A stretch of 64,000 bases of DNA from Amphibalanus amphitrite (GCF_019059575.1 NW_024882776.1:1-64000); one strand, 5' to 3'. Counted from the first letter of the stretch, positions 46,364 to 58,094 are shown. The notes: generated from the letters alone by a model not told the origin. Numbers and translations: made by a program.

Positions 46364-47540
46364 CCCTCGCCCCGTTGGGGGGGGGCATTTTGCCCCCCCC
46401 CCTGTGGTTTTTCCTGAATAGCAAGAAAACGGCGGCGCGCAGCGCCGCCAAATTTTCAGTACCTTCCCGGGCATCAATTTGACACCTTCACACCAAATTT
46501 CAAGTCTTAGGTCACCTTAGGTCAGGAGTTATTGAGGTCAAACTGAGGTCATGTTCGAGCAAAAATGAGCAAAAGACATGCAATCTTTAAACGCTCACCA
46601 AATCTACAGTTATCAAGCGATTTCAAAGTTCTTTATATGGTCTAGTAGACAAAAAGCGGCGCTACAAAACTGCTATCTCGGATTTTCGAAATTTTGGGTT
46701 TTTGACCCAAAAAAATTCAAAAAATTGATTTTTTTTAGAAAAACTAAAAAAAATCCAAAAATTTTCCGAATTTCGAAAAACCGGAATAAATGTGATAGTC
46801 CCTGCGCTCTTCTATATACATACCAAATTTCAGATCGATATCTTGTTTTTTGGCCAAGGTATAGCGAAAAAACTGTTCAAAAATGATGACGTCAAATTTT
46901 TGAACTCAATTTTTAGCGATTCTAGACCTTGTACGGCAAAACAAAGACCACCATTGAACTCCCCGTGATGAGCTGCGTCGATTCGATACCCATTTTATGC
47001 AAAAATATCAACTTTGAAATTTGACCTAATTTGACCTGACCTTGACCTGACCTTGACCTGACCTTGACCAAAACGTTACCTAAGCTGGCCCCAAAGGCTG
47101 CCTGACCCACATAATCGCATTTGTCATGTAAAATGGACCATAAAACACGTATCACACGACACTTTCATATTGTGACCCCCCAGTGACCTGACCTCTGTGA
47201 CCTGACCTGGTATCAGTGACCTCAACTAGCAAAATATGTGTTTGAAGAACATTTCCCCATCGATGATTTTCAATGAAATGCATTTTACTCGATTTTACAA
47301 CGCATTTCTTGAAATGCCTGTAAACGGTGAAAATTGGACCTTTGACCTGACCTGTGACGTCATCGGTTTGACCTAGGTCAATAAAGTTGGGTCACAAGGT
47401 AGTTCCCTGATAGGGCTATCCAACACCGTTTGCCGCTTGTCGATAGGTTGCGTGGTTCTCGAGATCTTAGGGGGGGGGGCAAAATGCCCCCCCCCCAACG
47501 GGGCGCATTGCTCGGCAGAGCCCAACGGGGCGCGGGTTAA
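46360..47540 (+). mobile_element. T1-like TTAA element (CCCCGTTG end)
   Basis: TTAA 46360-46363 then CCCTCGCCCCGTTGGGG. The right end CCCAACGGGGCGCGGG is followed by TTAA 47537-47540. The interior closely matches the nested element at 5620-6790 (same GC hairpin, same AAAATTGATTTTTTTAG region, same TGACCT clusters), but the outer ends differ: GTTGGGG here and GATGGGG there. Confidence 0.88.
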
Positions 47541-48140
47541 GCTAGGCTGGGTTGGGTAAGTTTGGATCAAGTAGTAGGGGTCCCACCCGCACCACCTGTT
47601 CATAGCAGGTGTACCTAAACCACCAGCGACAGCTTCGTAGCAAGTTGCATTGGCACCACAACTATACGTACTTCTCAAATGTCTCAGCGAATGCTGGATT
47701 CGAAATAAGCTAAAAAAAAAATCCCTTAAAATCGTAAAATTTGAAACAGTCACCCGAAGTCACCAAACGTCAATGACCTTGACCTGGCCGACAACTGACA
47801 AGTCAACTTGAAACCCATCATGCAGATGCATAGGACAACCATCAGTTCACATGTTGGCACGTTTATATGTAATCACAATAGAAGTCTTGAAACGCAATTT
47901 TATGTGCACTAACATAAACGGCAAATCATTTCGGTCTGCCATGGTCTCAGAAATCAGATCAAAGGTCAAAGATCATTGGTTTCAGGATCATGAACTGTAC
48001 AGAGAATGTGTAACCAGTAACGTAGATAAGTTCGAGGACACTCAAAGTTGCGTCACGATCGGCAGCTTCTAGCGCGAGATAATCGCGAAAAAACGAGGGG
48101 TTTTATCGGACCCGCACCCCTAAAAGTGTGAGGGATAACC
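47541..48140. other. Diverged TTAA-type element or host sequence
   Basis: Shows element-like phrases (gaccttgacctgg, atcgcgaaaaaacgagggg) and ends near gtgtgagggataac, which may be a decayed GAGGG-TTAA end. No gene seen. Confidence 0.35.
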
Positions 48141-49479
48141 CGCACACGGATAGCGACGGATATCCATCACACCTACCCCAGTAACTATATTTCACACATG
48201 TAAGCATATACTGGCGATATAACGCAGCCAAAATTATCACAGTTACGTGCTTTGTCCCGGGCACCACATATGCTCCTGAGCTGCATGTTCAAATTTTGTT
48301 TTCTTTTAAACTGAACTATATTGAACAAGATTTTCATTGGACAATATTGTTGACGGCCCTCCTGTGAAACGAGACTCGATGAATTCTAAAACTCCCTAGT
48401 TATTTTGTAACAACCCTAGGGTCGTTGCAAACAAACTGATCGTTCAGGGAGGTTACAACCACCCTAGTGTCGCTGCAAACTAACTGAAATCGCATACTCC
48501 CTGTAACAGCTATAAAACTATAAAACAAACTATACCATAACTAACAAACTATACTTTAACTATAAAACTATAAAACAAACTATAAAACTATAAATTGCAA
48601 ACTATTCCTAGATCTAGGATTTTTCGAACACAAAATTTAGATTTCTTGATATATTTCTGAAATTTGGATAATGTTCAAAGAACCGGAATATATGTCAGAG
48701 AACCCCTAAGGTGCCTTACCCATGCCGAAAATTAACAAAATATCTCTAAAACTGCCAAAGATATAGCCATTTCAATGACTGAAAAAGTAGCGACTGTTCT
48801 TATGACGTCACAATATTTTTGGTATTTGCTCTTGAAATCAGTCAGGAATAATATTTATGATACTAATCAACCTCTTTCTGACTGAATATGATCCTTTACG
48901 TCGAAAGGTCACTTTTCGAAAAAAAAAAATGTTTTTCGTTGTAAACCGGTACAATTTGACCTTGTTTGACCTTCCTTTGACGTCATAGGTCCAAGAAAAA
49001 TGACAATGTAGGTTTCTGTGGATGCATATATATGACATGTCTTCATAAAGTCTCGAATATTCACAATTTAACATGCTTTTACTTACGATTCAAGAAAATG
49101 TTCCCTGATTGGTTGAGACTGACCTCTGTTGTGACGTCACAGGTCATCATCAACTCAGGTGACTATCCACATGCCAGATCTATGATATACATCATGTCCA
49201 GACTCATTTTGGAAACTTAAATTTCATTTTTATAGCTGACTTCTCGTCATTGTAAATGGGACTGATTTAACCTTGTTTGACCCCCCTGTTACGTCACAGG
49301 TCAAAAATCAAGGTCATCGATATGCTATCTTGTGCATCTCGATGAGCTCTTTCGAATGCCGTTTGAATTTTTCTGATCCGGCTTTTGGTTCCGGAGATAC
49401 GACGGGAGCCCCTTTGCCCCCCCCCCCCCCCCCGCAACAGGACGTGGAACCTGCCAGACCTCAACGGGGCGCGGGTTAA
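48141..49479 (+). mobile_element. TTAA element with only the right end preserved
   Basis: The right end TCAACGGGGCGCGGG is followed by TTAA 49476-49479, with a C-run/G-run remnant (49416-49434). Internal phrases (ccggaatatatgtcagagaa, tgacgtcacaggtca) match T5 and T1 interiors. The left end could not be placed; 48480-48600 holds a short repeat of actataaaactataaa. Confidence 0.5.
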
Positions 49480-49807
49480 TCTGAAGGCACGCTGACCAGG
49501 AACGTTTGATCTATCTGGTCCAAGATCAGTGGCCACAGAAGCTGGATATGTTGATATCTGATGTCACGGACCGTATGGTTGCCCTCATCAGGGAGAAGGC
49601 GGGATGCATGTGTAAGAAAAGCGAACCTCTCATGGTTGTCGTTTTCATGCCTTTGACGCTGGAAGGGTGTGACATTGTTTTTGGGACACCCTGTACTACA
49701 TGCGTTGAGAAGAGTGCATTTTTCCCGATATATTCCCAAATCACCACATGACCTCTGTAGTTCGTACTTACGACCGTAAGCCGCCGCCAGTGGCGCACAG
49801 GACCACG

Positions 49808-50398
49808 GGTTACGGACAAAAGTACGTATCGCTAAAGTACGTAGGACAAAAGTACGTAAGCAAAAGTACGTAGGATTAAAGTACGTATCGCAGAAGTACG
49901 TACAGTATAAAGTACGTACGGACAAAAGTACGTCAGGGACAAAAGTACGTATCGCAGAAGTACGTACAATATAAAGTACGTATGGACAAAAGTACGTCAA
50001 GGACAAAAGTACGTGTCGCAGAAGTACGTACAGTATAAAGTACGTATGGACAAAAGTACGTCAGGGACAAAAGTACGTATCGCAGAAGTACGTACTGTAT
50101 AAAGTACGTATGGACAAAAGTACGTCAGGGACAAAAGTACGTATCGCAGAAGTACGTAGGGTATAAAGTACGTATGGACAAAAGTACGTCACGGACAAAA
50201 GTACGTATAGCTAATGTACGTAGGGTAAAAAGTGCGTATGGACAAAAGTACGTCACGGACAACAAAAGTACGTATCGCAGAAGTACGTACGTAGGGTATA
50301 AAGTACGCATGGGCAAAAGTACGTCACGTACAAAAGCCTACGCATAGCAAATGTACGTAGGGTATAAAGTACGGTATAAAGTACGTAGGGTATAAAGC
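49808..50398 (+). repeat. TACGT satellite array 1 (about 64-bp unit)
   Basis: Tandem array built from GTACGTATCGCAGAAGTACG, TACAGTATAAAGTACGTATG and GACAAAAGTACGTCAGG pieces, with period about 64 bp in the regular part. TACGTA palindromes recur every about 15-20 bp. The inverted counterpart is at 55930-56548. Confidence 0.9.
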
Positions 50399-50653
50399 CT
50401 TGGGCAAGACGCCCCAGATAATTTATTTTGCTACATAGGTACCTTTTTTTGTCTCACATCACCTGGAATGCCATGTTTGTGCTCAATGTGTTCTTTGGAC
50501 ATTTTATTTTAAATTCCACCCCTCAAATTCATTCACCTATGATCGAACTCCCAGCTAGGAAGTGATTTGTGAAGCAACTGCAAATGGGCCATTTTGCCCC
50601 AACCCCAGGGCAAAACGCCCCACGGCCTGAGGCAAGAAGCCCCATACACTAGA
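50399..50653. other. No gene seen
   Basis: Short host-like sequence with repeated gccccag/ggcaagacgcccc phrases, which recur at 52868-52915 and 53935-53970. Confidence 0.35.
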
Positions 50654-51556
50654 TTAACCCTCGCATGTGTAGGGGGGGGGGTCGGATGGACCCCCCCCCC
50701 ATGGTTTTTCGCGAATAACTCGCGTAAAAAGCGGCCGATCGCGACGAAACTTTCAGTACCCTCGCATTGATCAACTTTACACCTACCCTGAAAATTTCAT
50801 GACCCTGACCCAAATGACCTTTGACCTGTGACCTCTTTTCCGAGACCATGTTTGGCCGGAATCGCGATTTCGCGTATGTCGGCTCGCACTAGCCGCGCGT
50901 TTGCAAGCTTTTCGTGGTTTCAAACGTTCAAACATGTAATTTGATGTTACTCCCGTGGGTGTCAAGGTCACCTGAAGGTCAGGTCAGGTCATTGACCTTT
51001 GGTGACCTCGGGTGACCTCGGTTCACTTTTTCGAGTTTTACATGTTTCTAGGCTAGTTTTTGGAGCTGAATTCGAATTTAGCAACCATTTGAACATTTAC
51101 GAAGTAGTTTTGGTGACTTCGTAACATGTTACGAAGCTGTCAGAGGCGGTTGACACGTACTACGAATACCCGTCACGACGCCTACTGGTTGACCTGACCT
51201 GACCTGACCCGACCTGGTCTAAATGCTTCAAGACATCATCTGTGATCAAAACTAACACGATATTCGTGATCAGCACCCCGAAAAACCCCTTAGCAGCCAC
51301 ACTTTACGACTTTCTAACAGGTCCCGATTTTCCCGACTTTGGGTCATTGACCTGACCTGGAAGGTCACCCGATGACCTAGGACCTTAAAATTGGGTATCA
51401 TCGGCTTCCTCTCGTCACGGGCAACACGCTCGTTTTTTTCCGCGAAGCTCTAGCTCGATCAGGGGCCAAACGGCAAAGGGGGGGGGGGGGTCCAACCGAT
51501 CCCCCCCCCCCCTACACATTAGAAGCTGGCAAACGCCGCACACATGCGAGGGTTAA
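50654..51556 (+). mobile_element. T8 TTAA element
   Basis: TTAA 50654-50657 then CCCTCGCATGTGTAGGGG. The right end CACACATGCGAGGG is followed by TTAA 51553-51556, with G-run/C-run pairs at both ends (50671-50701, 51478-51512). AGGTCA/TGACCT clusters lie at 50808-50832, 50964-51030 and 51190-51215. Confidence 0.85.
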
Positions 51557-51852
51557 AGATTGAACATGGTAGTTGGCTAAATCTTATATTAGAGGTCCGT
51601 TAGACCGCTGGAGGCACGGCACTGAAGGTAACACCTTCCATCCTATCAAGTGTTCAGCTATGACACTATTGTATGACCAGGTTTTTCACCTGCCTCATAA
51701 GGCCAAATAATAAATTATTGCAATGCAAATCAGTTAACAATATACTTCCTTTGCCATACAGTTGCTGAGAAAAATACATATAAATGCATAGAAACTTGTT
51801 GTTCGCCAGCTACCGAACATTAGGAAGTGGGTAGTCCGAACAACACATGAGG

Positions 51853-52867
51853 TTAACCCGCGCACCGACGGGGGTCTGCGCCAACTTCGCACCGACGGGG
51901 GGGGGGGCGGATGACCGCCCCCCCCCCCCTGAGATCTCGAGAACGAAGCAAGATAGCGACAAACGGTAAACGGCATCGGATACGCACGGCCAAGATCTAC
52001 AATTTTTACAAAGGTCATTTTCAGGTCAGGTCAAAGATGACGTCACAGGGGTCGAAAAAGTCAAAAGGGCGGCGCTAGATATGGAGAGTTTTTCTCGAAT
52101 AACTTTCGAATTAGTCAAGATAGAAACAACCTAAGGGCATCATCGTGATCCTCTCGTCAATCCGCATCGAATGATATATATGTTGACCTCGAAAGGTCAA
52201 GGTCAAAGGTTGACCTCAGGTCACGTGACCTCGAGGTCATCATGTATATCATTCGATGCGTCTTGACGAGCTGAACACAATGAGACCATCCGCGTGGCTG
52301 TATCTTGTTCCTGTACGGAGTTATTGGCCAAAAACCTTTGGTGACCTTTGATTACGTCACATGACCTCACAGCTGCCCAACAGCAAAACAGACCTCAAGG
52401 TAGTGAAGGTTGATCGTATATGAAGTCATGTATGGTATATGGGGCCATTCCGACCCGTTTTAGTGGTAAAAACAGGGAGTTGATTTTTCCCCCATTGACT
52501 TATAATGGGGAGGTCGCGAAATTGACCTGACCTTAGGTCACCGATATCAAAATTCCGAGATATACAAATTGTAGCTACTAATGACCTAATAATATCCTGC
52601 GACTTTCAAAGGCCTCCGACATCTACTGTAGCTCTGGCACGGTGACAAAGTTGCAAAAAAGTGACTTGAGGTTGGGTCATTCAAAGTGACCTGGTGACCT
52701 GACCTTAAAAGGTAGGAGGTTCAAACTTGCACACCATGTGTAAAATTGATGAGGGTATAGTCATACCAAATTTCGCGGCGCTACGCGCCGCGGTTTTCCC
52801 GCTATTCGCGAAAAACCTCAGGGGGGGCGGATATCCGCCCCCCCCCCCCCGTCGGTGCGCGGGTTAA
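51853..52867 (+). mobile_element. T9 TTAA element
   Basis: TTAA 51853-51856 then CCCGCGCACCGACGGGGG. The right end CCCGTCGGTGCGCGGG is followed by TTAA 52864-52867. The doubled left terminus (GCGCACCGACGG, spacer tctgcgccaact, TCGCACCGACGG) is clear. It has the internal palindrome (52155-52270), the CCATTGACTTATAATGG motif (52493) and a GC hairpin (52775-52795). Confidence 0.88.
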
Positions 52868-53058
52868 ACGCCCCATGGGGCTTTTTGCCCCGCGACCTAC
52901 TGGGGCGTTTTACCCCATCACGTAGTTCGGTCAGCGAACAACGCCTTGCGCTCCAGCAAGACATAATTTAACACGAACCAACCCGGCATCATAAGCGTTA
53001 GACAACAGTTGTTCAAAATACATAAAAGTTGTTAACCTGATGTGGACCACAAAAGAAC

Positions 53059-53775
53059 GCGATTATGTATAACCAGTATAGCGCCTTTTGGGGCGACTAA
53101 CGGAGCGAGCGAGGGGGTGAGTCTTGCACGTGCGAAATTTCGAGGGGTACCTCCAACTGACTTGTGCACGGCACCCTACTGACCGGTTTCTAGCGATGTG
53201 CCAAATTTGAGCACAATCGGCCCAGCCGTTCTCGAGATCTGGGAGCGGCACCCTGCACGTGCGCACGTGCAAAATGGGTCCCAACTGACTTGTGCACGGC
53301 ACCCTACTAACTGGTGCCTAACCGTGTACCAAATTTGAGCGCCATCGGTCCAGCCGTTCTCGAGATCTGGAAACGACCCCTGCACGTGCGCACGTGCAGC
53401 AGCACCCCAACTCTGGCACATGGATATGCAGTGCCTAGTGGGTGCCTACCTACATGCCAACTTTGAGCGCAATCGGCCAAGTAGTTACCGAGATATTGCA
53501 ACAATTACAAAACTGACACCTCTTCGTTTTGCACGTGGCACGTGCATAAGGGGTCACCCACATGCATCGGGAATAGTTCAATACTTGGTAGAAGGAATGA
53601 AGCTACCCTACAAAAATTACCGCATGTAAATCGGTCAAGTGGTTGCTGAGATATAAGCCTCGCAAAAGCGTCCGCACGGCCGGCCGGCCGGCCGGCCGGC
53701 CGGCCGCTCATACTCAGAAATTTCCGTTAATCTAAGGAAAGACTACGCTCGCTTCGCTCGCTCCGTAATCAGACA
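53059..53775 (-). mobile_element. CACGTG-palindrome element (copy 1, diverged)
   Basis: Begins ataaccagtatagcgcctttt..gagcgagcgag and ends gctcgcttcgctcgctccg. It contains repeated modules of about 125 bp: ACCAAATTTGAGC, ATCGGTCCAGCCGTTCTCG, then GCACGTGCGCACGTGC. Near one end is a GGCC microsatellite (53680-53706). Open frames across it (DLENGWADCAQIW and similar) repeat with the modules and look like by-products. Confidence 0.7.
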
Positions 53776-53984
53776 ACCAAACATAAATATCACTCAACAA
53801 ACACATTTTTGGCTATATCTCCCTAGAGAATTATCACAATTTCTTTCCAGTCTGCCCATATAATTATTATATAGTGCACATTTAACAGAAGAGAGGATCT
53901 TTCCCCAGAACCCTGCCAGTTCCGAGAAACATCGGTGAGGCGTTTTACCTCGGCGGGGCGACTTGCCCCGGTCTACCCTACGTG

Positions 53985-54035
53985 TGGACAAAAGTACGTC
54001 GCGGACAAAAGTACGTATAGCAAATGCACGTAGGG
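53985..54035 (+). repeat. TACGT satellite remnant, left of hAT-like element
   Basis: ggacaaaagtacgt units like those of array 1, ending in ACGTAGGG (54028-54035). The array continues at 55707 after the inserted element. Confidence 0.8.
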
Positions 54036-54221
54036 CATGGGCGTCGAAACCGGGGGGGACGGGGGGGACGCGTCCCCCCCAGTCGAGGAATCCGGGGGGG
54101 ACGTCCCCCGCAAAAATATCCCCATGAATGATTTAAAAAGTGACCTACGACATTGGTGTATTGTCGTTTTGGGATAAAATTGCGGATACCTACTCGTATA
54201 CAAATTGAATCTGCGAATTGC

Positions 54222-54576
54222 CGGTCCCGTAGCTCAGTTGGTTAGAGCGTTGGACTTCGCGTGGTGAGAGCACCCGATCCCGGTTATGACAGTCCGGGTT
54301 TGAATCGCGACGGGCGCTCGACATTTATGGGCCTCCTGACAGGTATGGTTGCGGTTGGTGGCAGGCCGTAGCCAGGCGAAGTCAGCGAGGGGACCGGCCG
54401 TGCGCGGCTTTGTGCGCACGTTGAACTTTGGACTCCAAATTCTGCCATAGAATCGGGATTGCGCGATCGGAGGGTAGAGGGCAGGGTCATCGCAGCAAGC
54501 TTCGCTTAGCGGTGGCTCTGTCCTTGTGAATCCTTCCAATCAAAAGGTTCGGGCTAAATTTATTTAAAAAAAAAAA
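54222..54576 (+). repeat. tRNA-derived SINE
   Basis: Head GGTCCCGTAGCTCAGTTGG with A box TAGCTCAGTTGGTTAGAGCG (54230-54249) and B box GGGTTTGAATC (54296-54306). The spacing exceeds that of a normal tRNA and the anticodon arm does not fold well. A GC-rich body follows, then an A-rich tail (54566-54576). Pol III transcription is expected from the boxes; no clear target duplication was seen. Confidence 0.7.
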
Positions 54577-54597
54577 TGCTCACTGTACCCTTGCTTA

Positions 54598-55305
54598 CAG
54601 GGCTGCGGAGTAGATGATTTTGGTAACTCCGACTCCGGCTTAAAAAAAAAAAAAACGCTCGGAGACCCCACTCCATCTCCGACCACGGCATCCCTCGGCC
54701 CGCATCGGAGTGAAAAAAACATGTGATGTGATGCTTTTGTCTCTTTGAACGTTTCTTGGCACATTATAAGATAACATTGCCTACGAGGTGCAGCTCTGGA
54801 CTGTCCGTCCCAGGTCCTCGATAGGGAGCCAAAGCTCCAGTTGTAGGGGCGACCATGTCCAACAAGGGCTGAAGATCTGTCCCAAAGTCTCAGAGTGCAG
54901 TAGGACAACAGCTTGCAGAGACCACACATTTTACATAGGATATTCGTAATAGTCAAGACCTTCAGCTCACTCTCAAACGGCCCTCTTCCCGTTCGAGGCC
55001 ATCCGACAGCAGAAGGTCTCACCATGGCCTTTGCACGCTTGATGCTTGAGGGAGAGAGGACCTCGTCCTGGTCTGAGAGAGCCTGCAGGAGGACGTAATG
55101 CTCAGTATGCCCCTACATTGGTCTTACCATGACCCCTACAATCACCACAGCCAACAGAATCTCCAGCTCTTATCCGACCCATCCTCGGGGATGACGTTGA
55201 CTCTGACTTCAGAGTTGAAGTCTGTTACGATTTTGGTGACTCCAACTCCGTATCCGACCAAAACCGTCGACTACGACCGAAGTCGACTCCGACCCCGCAG
55301 TCCTG
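54598..55305 (+). mobile_element. Possible small inverted-terminal-repeat element (CAGGGCTGCGGAGT ends)
   Basis: Left end CAGGGCTGCGGAGT, right end GACCCCGCAGTCCTG, similar when inverted. Both inner flanks carry ACTCCGACTCC or GACTCCGACC. No convincing target duplication, so its boundaries are uncertain. Confidence 0.45.
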
Positions 55306-55706
55306 CAGCTACACTGCACAGAAGTTGGAAAAAAGCTGTACCTATGGTTGACAGCGGTTTACAGAGGACCACACGATTTTTTAGAGGCAGGGCTGCTGGA
55401 CTTGGTGACCAGACCCTAACTGTCCTGGTATCAAACTTATTACGCGGGATGCAAAATTTATGCGTTTTGGGACTGTTTTGCCAAGAGTTTTTGCCAATTT
55501 TCGCGGCGCTTCGCGCCGCCAATGCATGCACAGGCAGAAAAGAGTGTGACTAATAACGCCTCCACGCGAGAACATGAGAACATGTGTATTGTGTATGCGT
55601 TACAAGTAGTGCATACGCCTGAAATTGTACGGTAAACTAGCTAACTTTTGGGTTTTTAGTCAGCCAATCCGTCCCCCCCAGTTAAAAATCCGTGGCGACG
55701 CCCCTG

Positions 55707-55930
55707 ACGTAGGGTATCAAGTACGTACCCCACCCTTGGGTTAAGTTGATCAACGTGTAATACCTTTCTTATTCTTTATTTAGTGAGCATTTGTTACAAG
55801 GCATAGCAAAATTTCTCGATGAGTAAATGGGCGAAATGGACAAAGCTATATTATTTGGTATATGAATTTATCATGAGTTCCCTGTTAGTATGGCAACAGA
55901 GCAGCAATACCTACAGAAAAAGTGGCTCAA
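55707..55930 (+). repeat. TACGT satellite remnant and short spacer
   Basis: The second copy of the 8-bp duplication is followed by tatcaagtacgtacc, the continuation of the interrupted satellite. After that comes about 190 bp without recognisable content. Confidence 0.55.
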
Positions 55931-56548
55931 CTTACACTACTATACCCTACTTCTAGCATACGTACTTTATACACTACGTACTTTGGCATACGAACCGTAC
56001 GTACTTTTGGCATACGTACTTTTTACACTACGTACTTTTGCATACGAACTTTTGCATACGAACATTTGCGTACGTACTTTTGGCATACGTACTTTATACA
56101 CTACGTGCTTTTGCATACGTACTGTTGCGTACGAACATTTGCGTACGTACTTTTGGCATACGTACTTTATACACTACGTACTTTTGCATACGAACTTTTG
56201 CGTACGAACATTTGCGTACGTACTTTTGGCATACGTACATTTTACACTACGTACTTTTGCATGCGTACTTTTGCGTACGAACATTTGCGTACGTACTTTT
56301 GGCATACGTACTTTATGCACTACGTACTTTTTCATACGTACTTTTGCGTACGAACATTTGCGTACGTACTTTTGACTTACGTACTTTATGCACTACGTAC
56401 TTTTGCATACGTACTTTTGCGTACGAACATTTGCGTACGTACTTTTGGCATACGAACTTTATCGCCTACGTATATTTGCGTACGAACATTTGCATACGTA
56501 CTTTTGTCCTACGTACTTTAGCGATACGTACTTTAGTCCTAAAATCCA
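55930..56548 (-). repeat. TACGT satellite array 2 (73-bp unit), inverted relative to array 1
   Basis: Unit made of GGCATACGTACTTTATACAC, TACGTACTTTTGCATACG and ACTTTTGCGTACGAACATTT pieces; the spacing of ggcata at 56155, 56228 and 56301 is 73 bp. The right end (tcctacgtactttagcgatacg) is the reverse complement of the start of array 1. Its long open frames exist because the unit lacks stop codons in several frames. Confidence 0.92.
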
Positions 56549-56550
56549 GG

Positions 56551-56785
56551 ACCACACGACCTGTGCGCCACCTGTCCCCACGACCTGTGCGCCACCTGTC
56601 CAGTGTCCCCACGACATGTGCGCCACCTGTATACACGACCTGTGCGCCCCCTGTCCCCACGACCTGTACGCCACCTGTATACACGACCTGTGCGCCACCT
56701 GTCCACACGACCTGTGCGCCACCTGTCCCCAAGACCTGTGCGCCACCTGTATACACGACCTGTGCGCCACCTGTCCACACCAGAT
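56551..56785 (+). repeat. Minisatellite, about 24-bp unit CACGACCTGTGCGCCACCTG
   Basis: About ten copies of CACGACCTGTGCGCCACCTG separated by TCCC or TATA, with isolated substitutions. No gene. Confidence 0.9.
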
Positions 56786-57490
56786 ACAGCTATCACAGTA
56801 GCAGCATGTCAGCGCAGGACAGTGCTGCCATCTGCAGCCTGCGCGCCTCACCACGAGCGCTCGGAGCTGGGACTCTCGGTCGGTGGGCGCTGGGCCGGGG
56901 ATGGGAGCCAGCGCCAGCAAACAATCACTCACTAGCATCATCACTATTTCAAGTCCATCACCATTCACCAGGTCTCATCATCACTAGTACTCTAAGCAGA
57001 AACAGCAACGCATGCGGGGAGAGTCCGCGCGCCAGGGACACTCCGTCCACGCGCCAGGGGCACTCCGTCCGACCGGCCATGGGCACTCCTTCCGACCGGA
57101 CAGGGGCACTCCGTCCGACCGGACAGGGGCACTCCGTCCGACCGGCAGTCGTCCAGTCAGGCCCCGCCACTCGCGGAGTAGAGGGTGCGATACCACCCGC
57201 CGCTTATCGTTCGCCTCGCGACTCGGTCCAGCCGGACTCGCCGCTCCCAGGGCCTCGGAGGACTCTCGGCGTCCTCTGAGGACCCTCGGCGGCCTCGGAG
57301 GACCCCCGGCGTTCTCGGAGGACTGCAGCGGCGCGCCGATCCGACCCCGCAGAGCCGGCGGCAGCGATGCAGCACTCTGCCCGGCACTCAGCACTCAGCA
57401 CTCAGCACTCAGCACTCAGCACTCTGTCCCACACCGTGTCCTCCCGCTCGAGGGTCGAGGCGTCGGCGTCGGCAGCGACTTTTACCGCGC
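56786..57490. other. GC-rich stretch with short tandem repeats
   Basis: A 24-bp repeat (CAGGGGCACTCCGTCCGACC core) starts at 57051, 57075, 57099 and 57123. CTCGGAGGAC/CTCGGCG repeats lie at 57255-57330 and an 8-bp CAGCACTC repeat at 57385-57425. No supported gene. Confidence 0.6.
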
Positions 57491-57499
57491 ACCGATTGC

Positions 57500-57800
57500 T
57501 TTTAGCAAAATAATTTTAGCCTATGGGGGAGAGGCCCCCCATTGGTTTTTTCGTGATAGCTTCGAACACGCCGGCGATAGAGAGCTGAAACAAGGCATAC
57601 CTGACCTTTGATTCAAGCCAGATCGTTTAACACCAATCGTATTTTCGGGTCAGGTCAGGTCACTGACCTATGACGTCATAAGTGAACCTCTGCACGGTCT
57701 TCAGATGTCGCAACTTCGCAACACCCTCACTGCAGTGCCAGTGGACCTATCACGGGGAAATGAAACTTGCAGGACCTAGTATCCGGAGTCCTGTATAGAG
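57500..57800 (-). mobile_element. T4 TTAA element fragment (inverted)
   Basis: Matches the right end of the T4 copies read on the minus strand (CGGCGATAGAGAGCTGAAAC, CTGACCTTTGATTCAAGCC, CTTCAGATGTCGCAACTTCG). The terminus and the left half are missing. Confidence 0.7.
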
Positions 57801-58094
57801 GACCTAAAAATGACGCCGTTTTTGGTACCCTTCTCACGAAAACCACTTGAACCGCCTAAAAACTATTTGTTTCACTCTGAAAATGTTATGATTGATATTT
57901 GATGGACAAATGAACAAGGAAAAGATATAGGTCCTGAAAAAATGCTCAACTCCTTATTTAAATATGACTCCAAACAATGAGGATATGGAAATCAACAGAC
58001 AATACAAATACACTTACATTGATAAATAACTTTTTACATAAAACTCCTCTATGTAAACAACAAATCAGCCTATTTTTTAAATACAACCTTTTGT
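57801..58094. other. No gene seen
   Basis: AT-rich sequence between two element copies. Confidence 0.35.

Larger units (their letters stand above)
54036..55706 (+). mobile_element. hAT-like non-autonomous element with 8-bp target duplication
   Basis: The direct repeat ACGTAGGG at 54028-54035 and 55707-55714 flanks the element. Ends: CATGGGCGTCG at the left, CGACGCCCCTG at the right, so the inverted ends match at 10 of 11 bases. The right end is CAGGGGCGTCG when inverted. An 8-bp duplication and CAxGG termini fit the hAT superfamily. Runs of CGGGGGGGACG follow the left end and GTCCCCCCCAG precedes the right. It carries a SINE (54222-54576) and another terminal-repeat unit (54598-55305); no transposase is seen. 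Confidence 0.75.

Noticed and set aside
53510-53710. CRISPR-like or origin-like repeat cluster
   Set aside because: The regular GGCCGGCC tract is a microsatellite within a dispersed element; there are no spacers and the genome is eukaryotic.
54223-54313. Functional tRNA gene
   Set aside because: A and B boxes are good, but the anticodon arm is too long and unpaired, and an A-rich tail follows; a SINE fits better.
56038-57279. 413-codon open frame
   Set aside because: It is generated by the TACGT satellite and adjacent minisatellite, which lack stops; the residue pattern is purely repetitive and crosses unrelated repeats.
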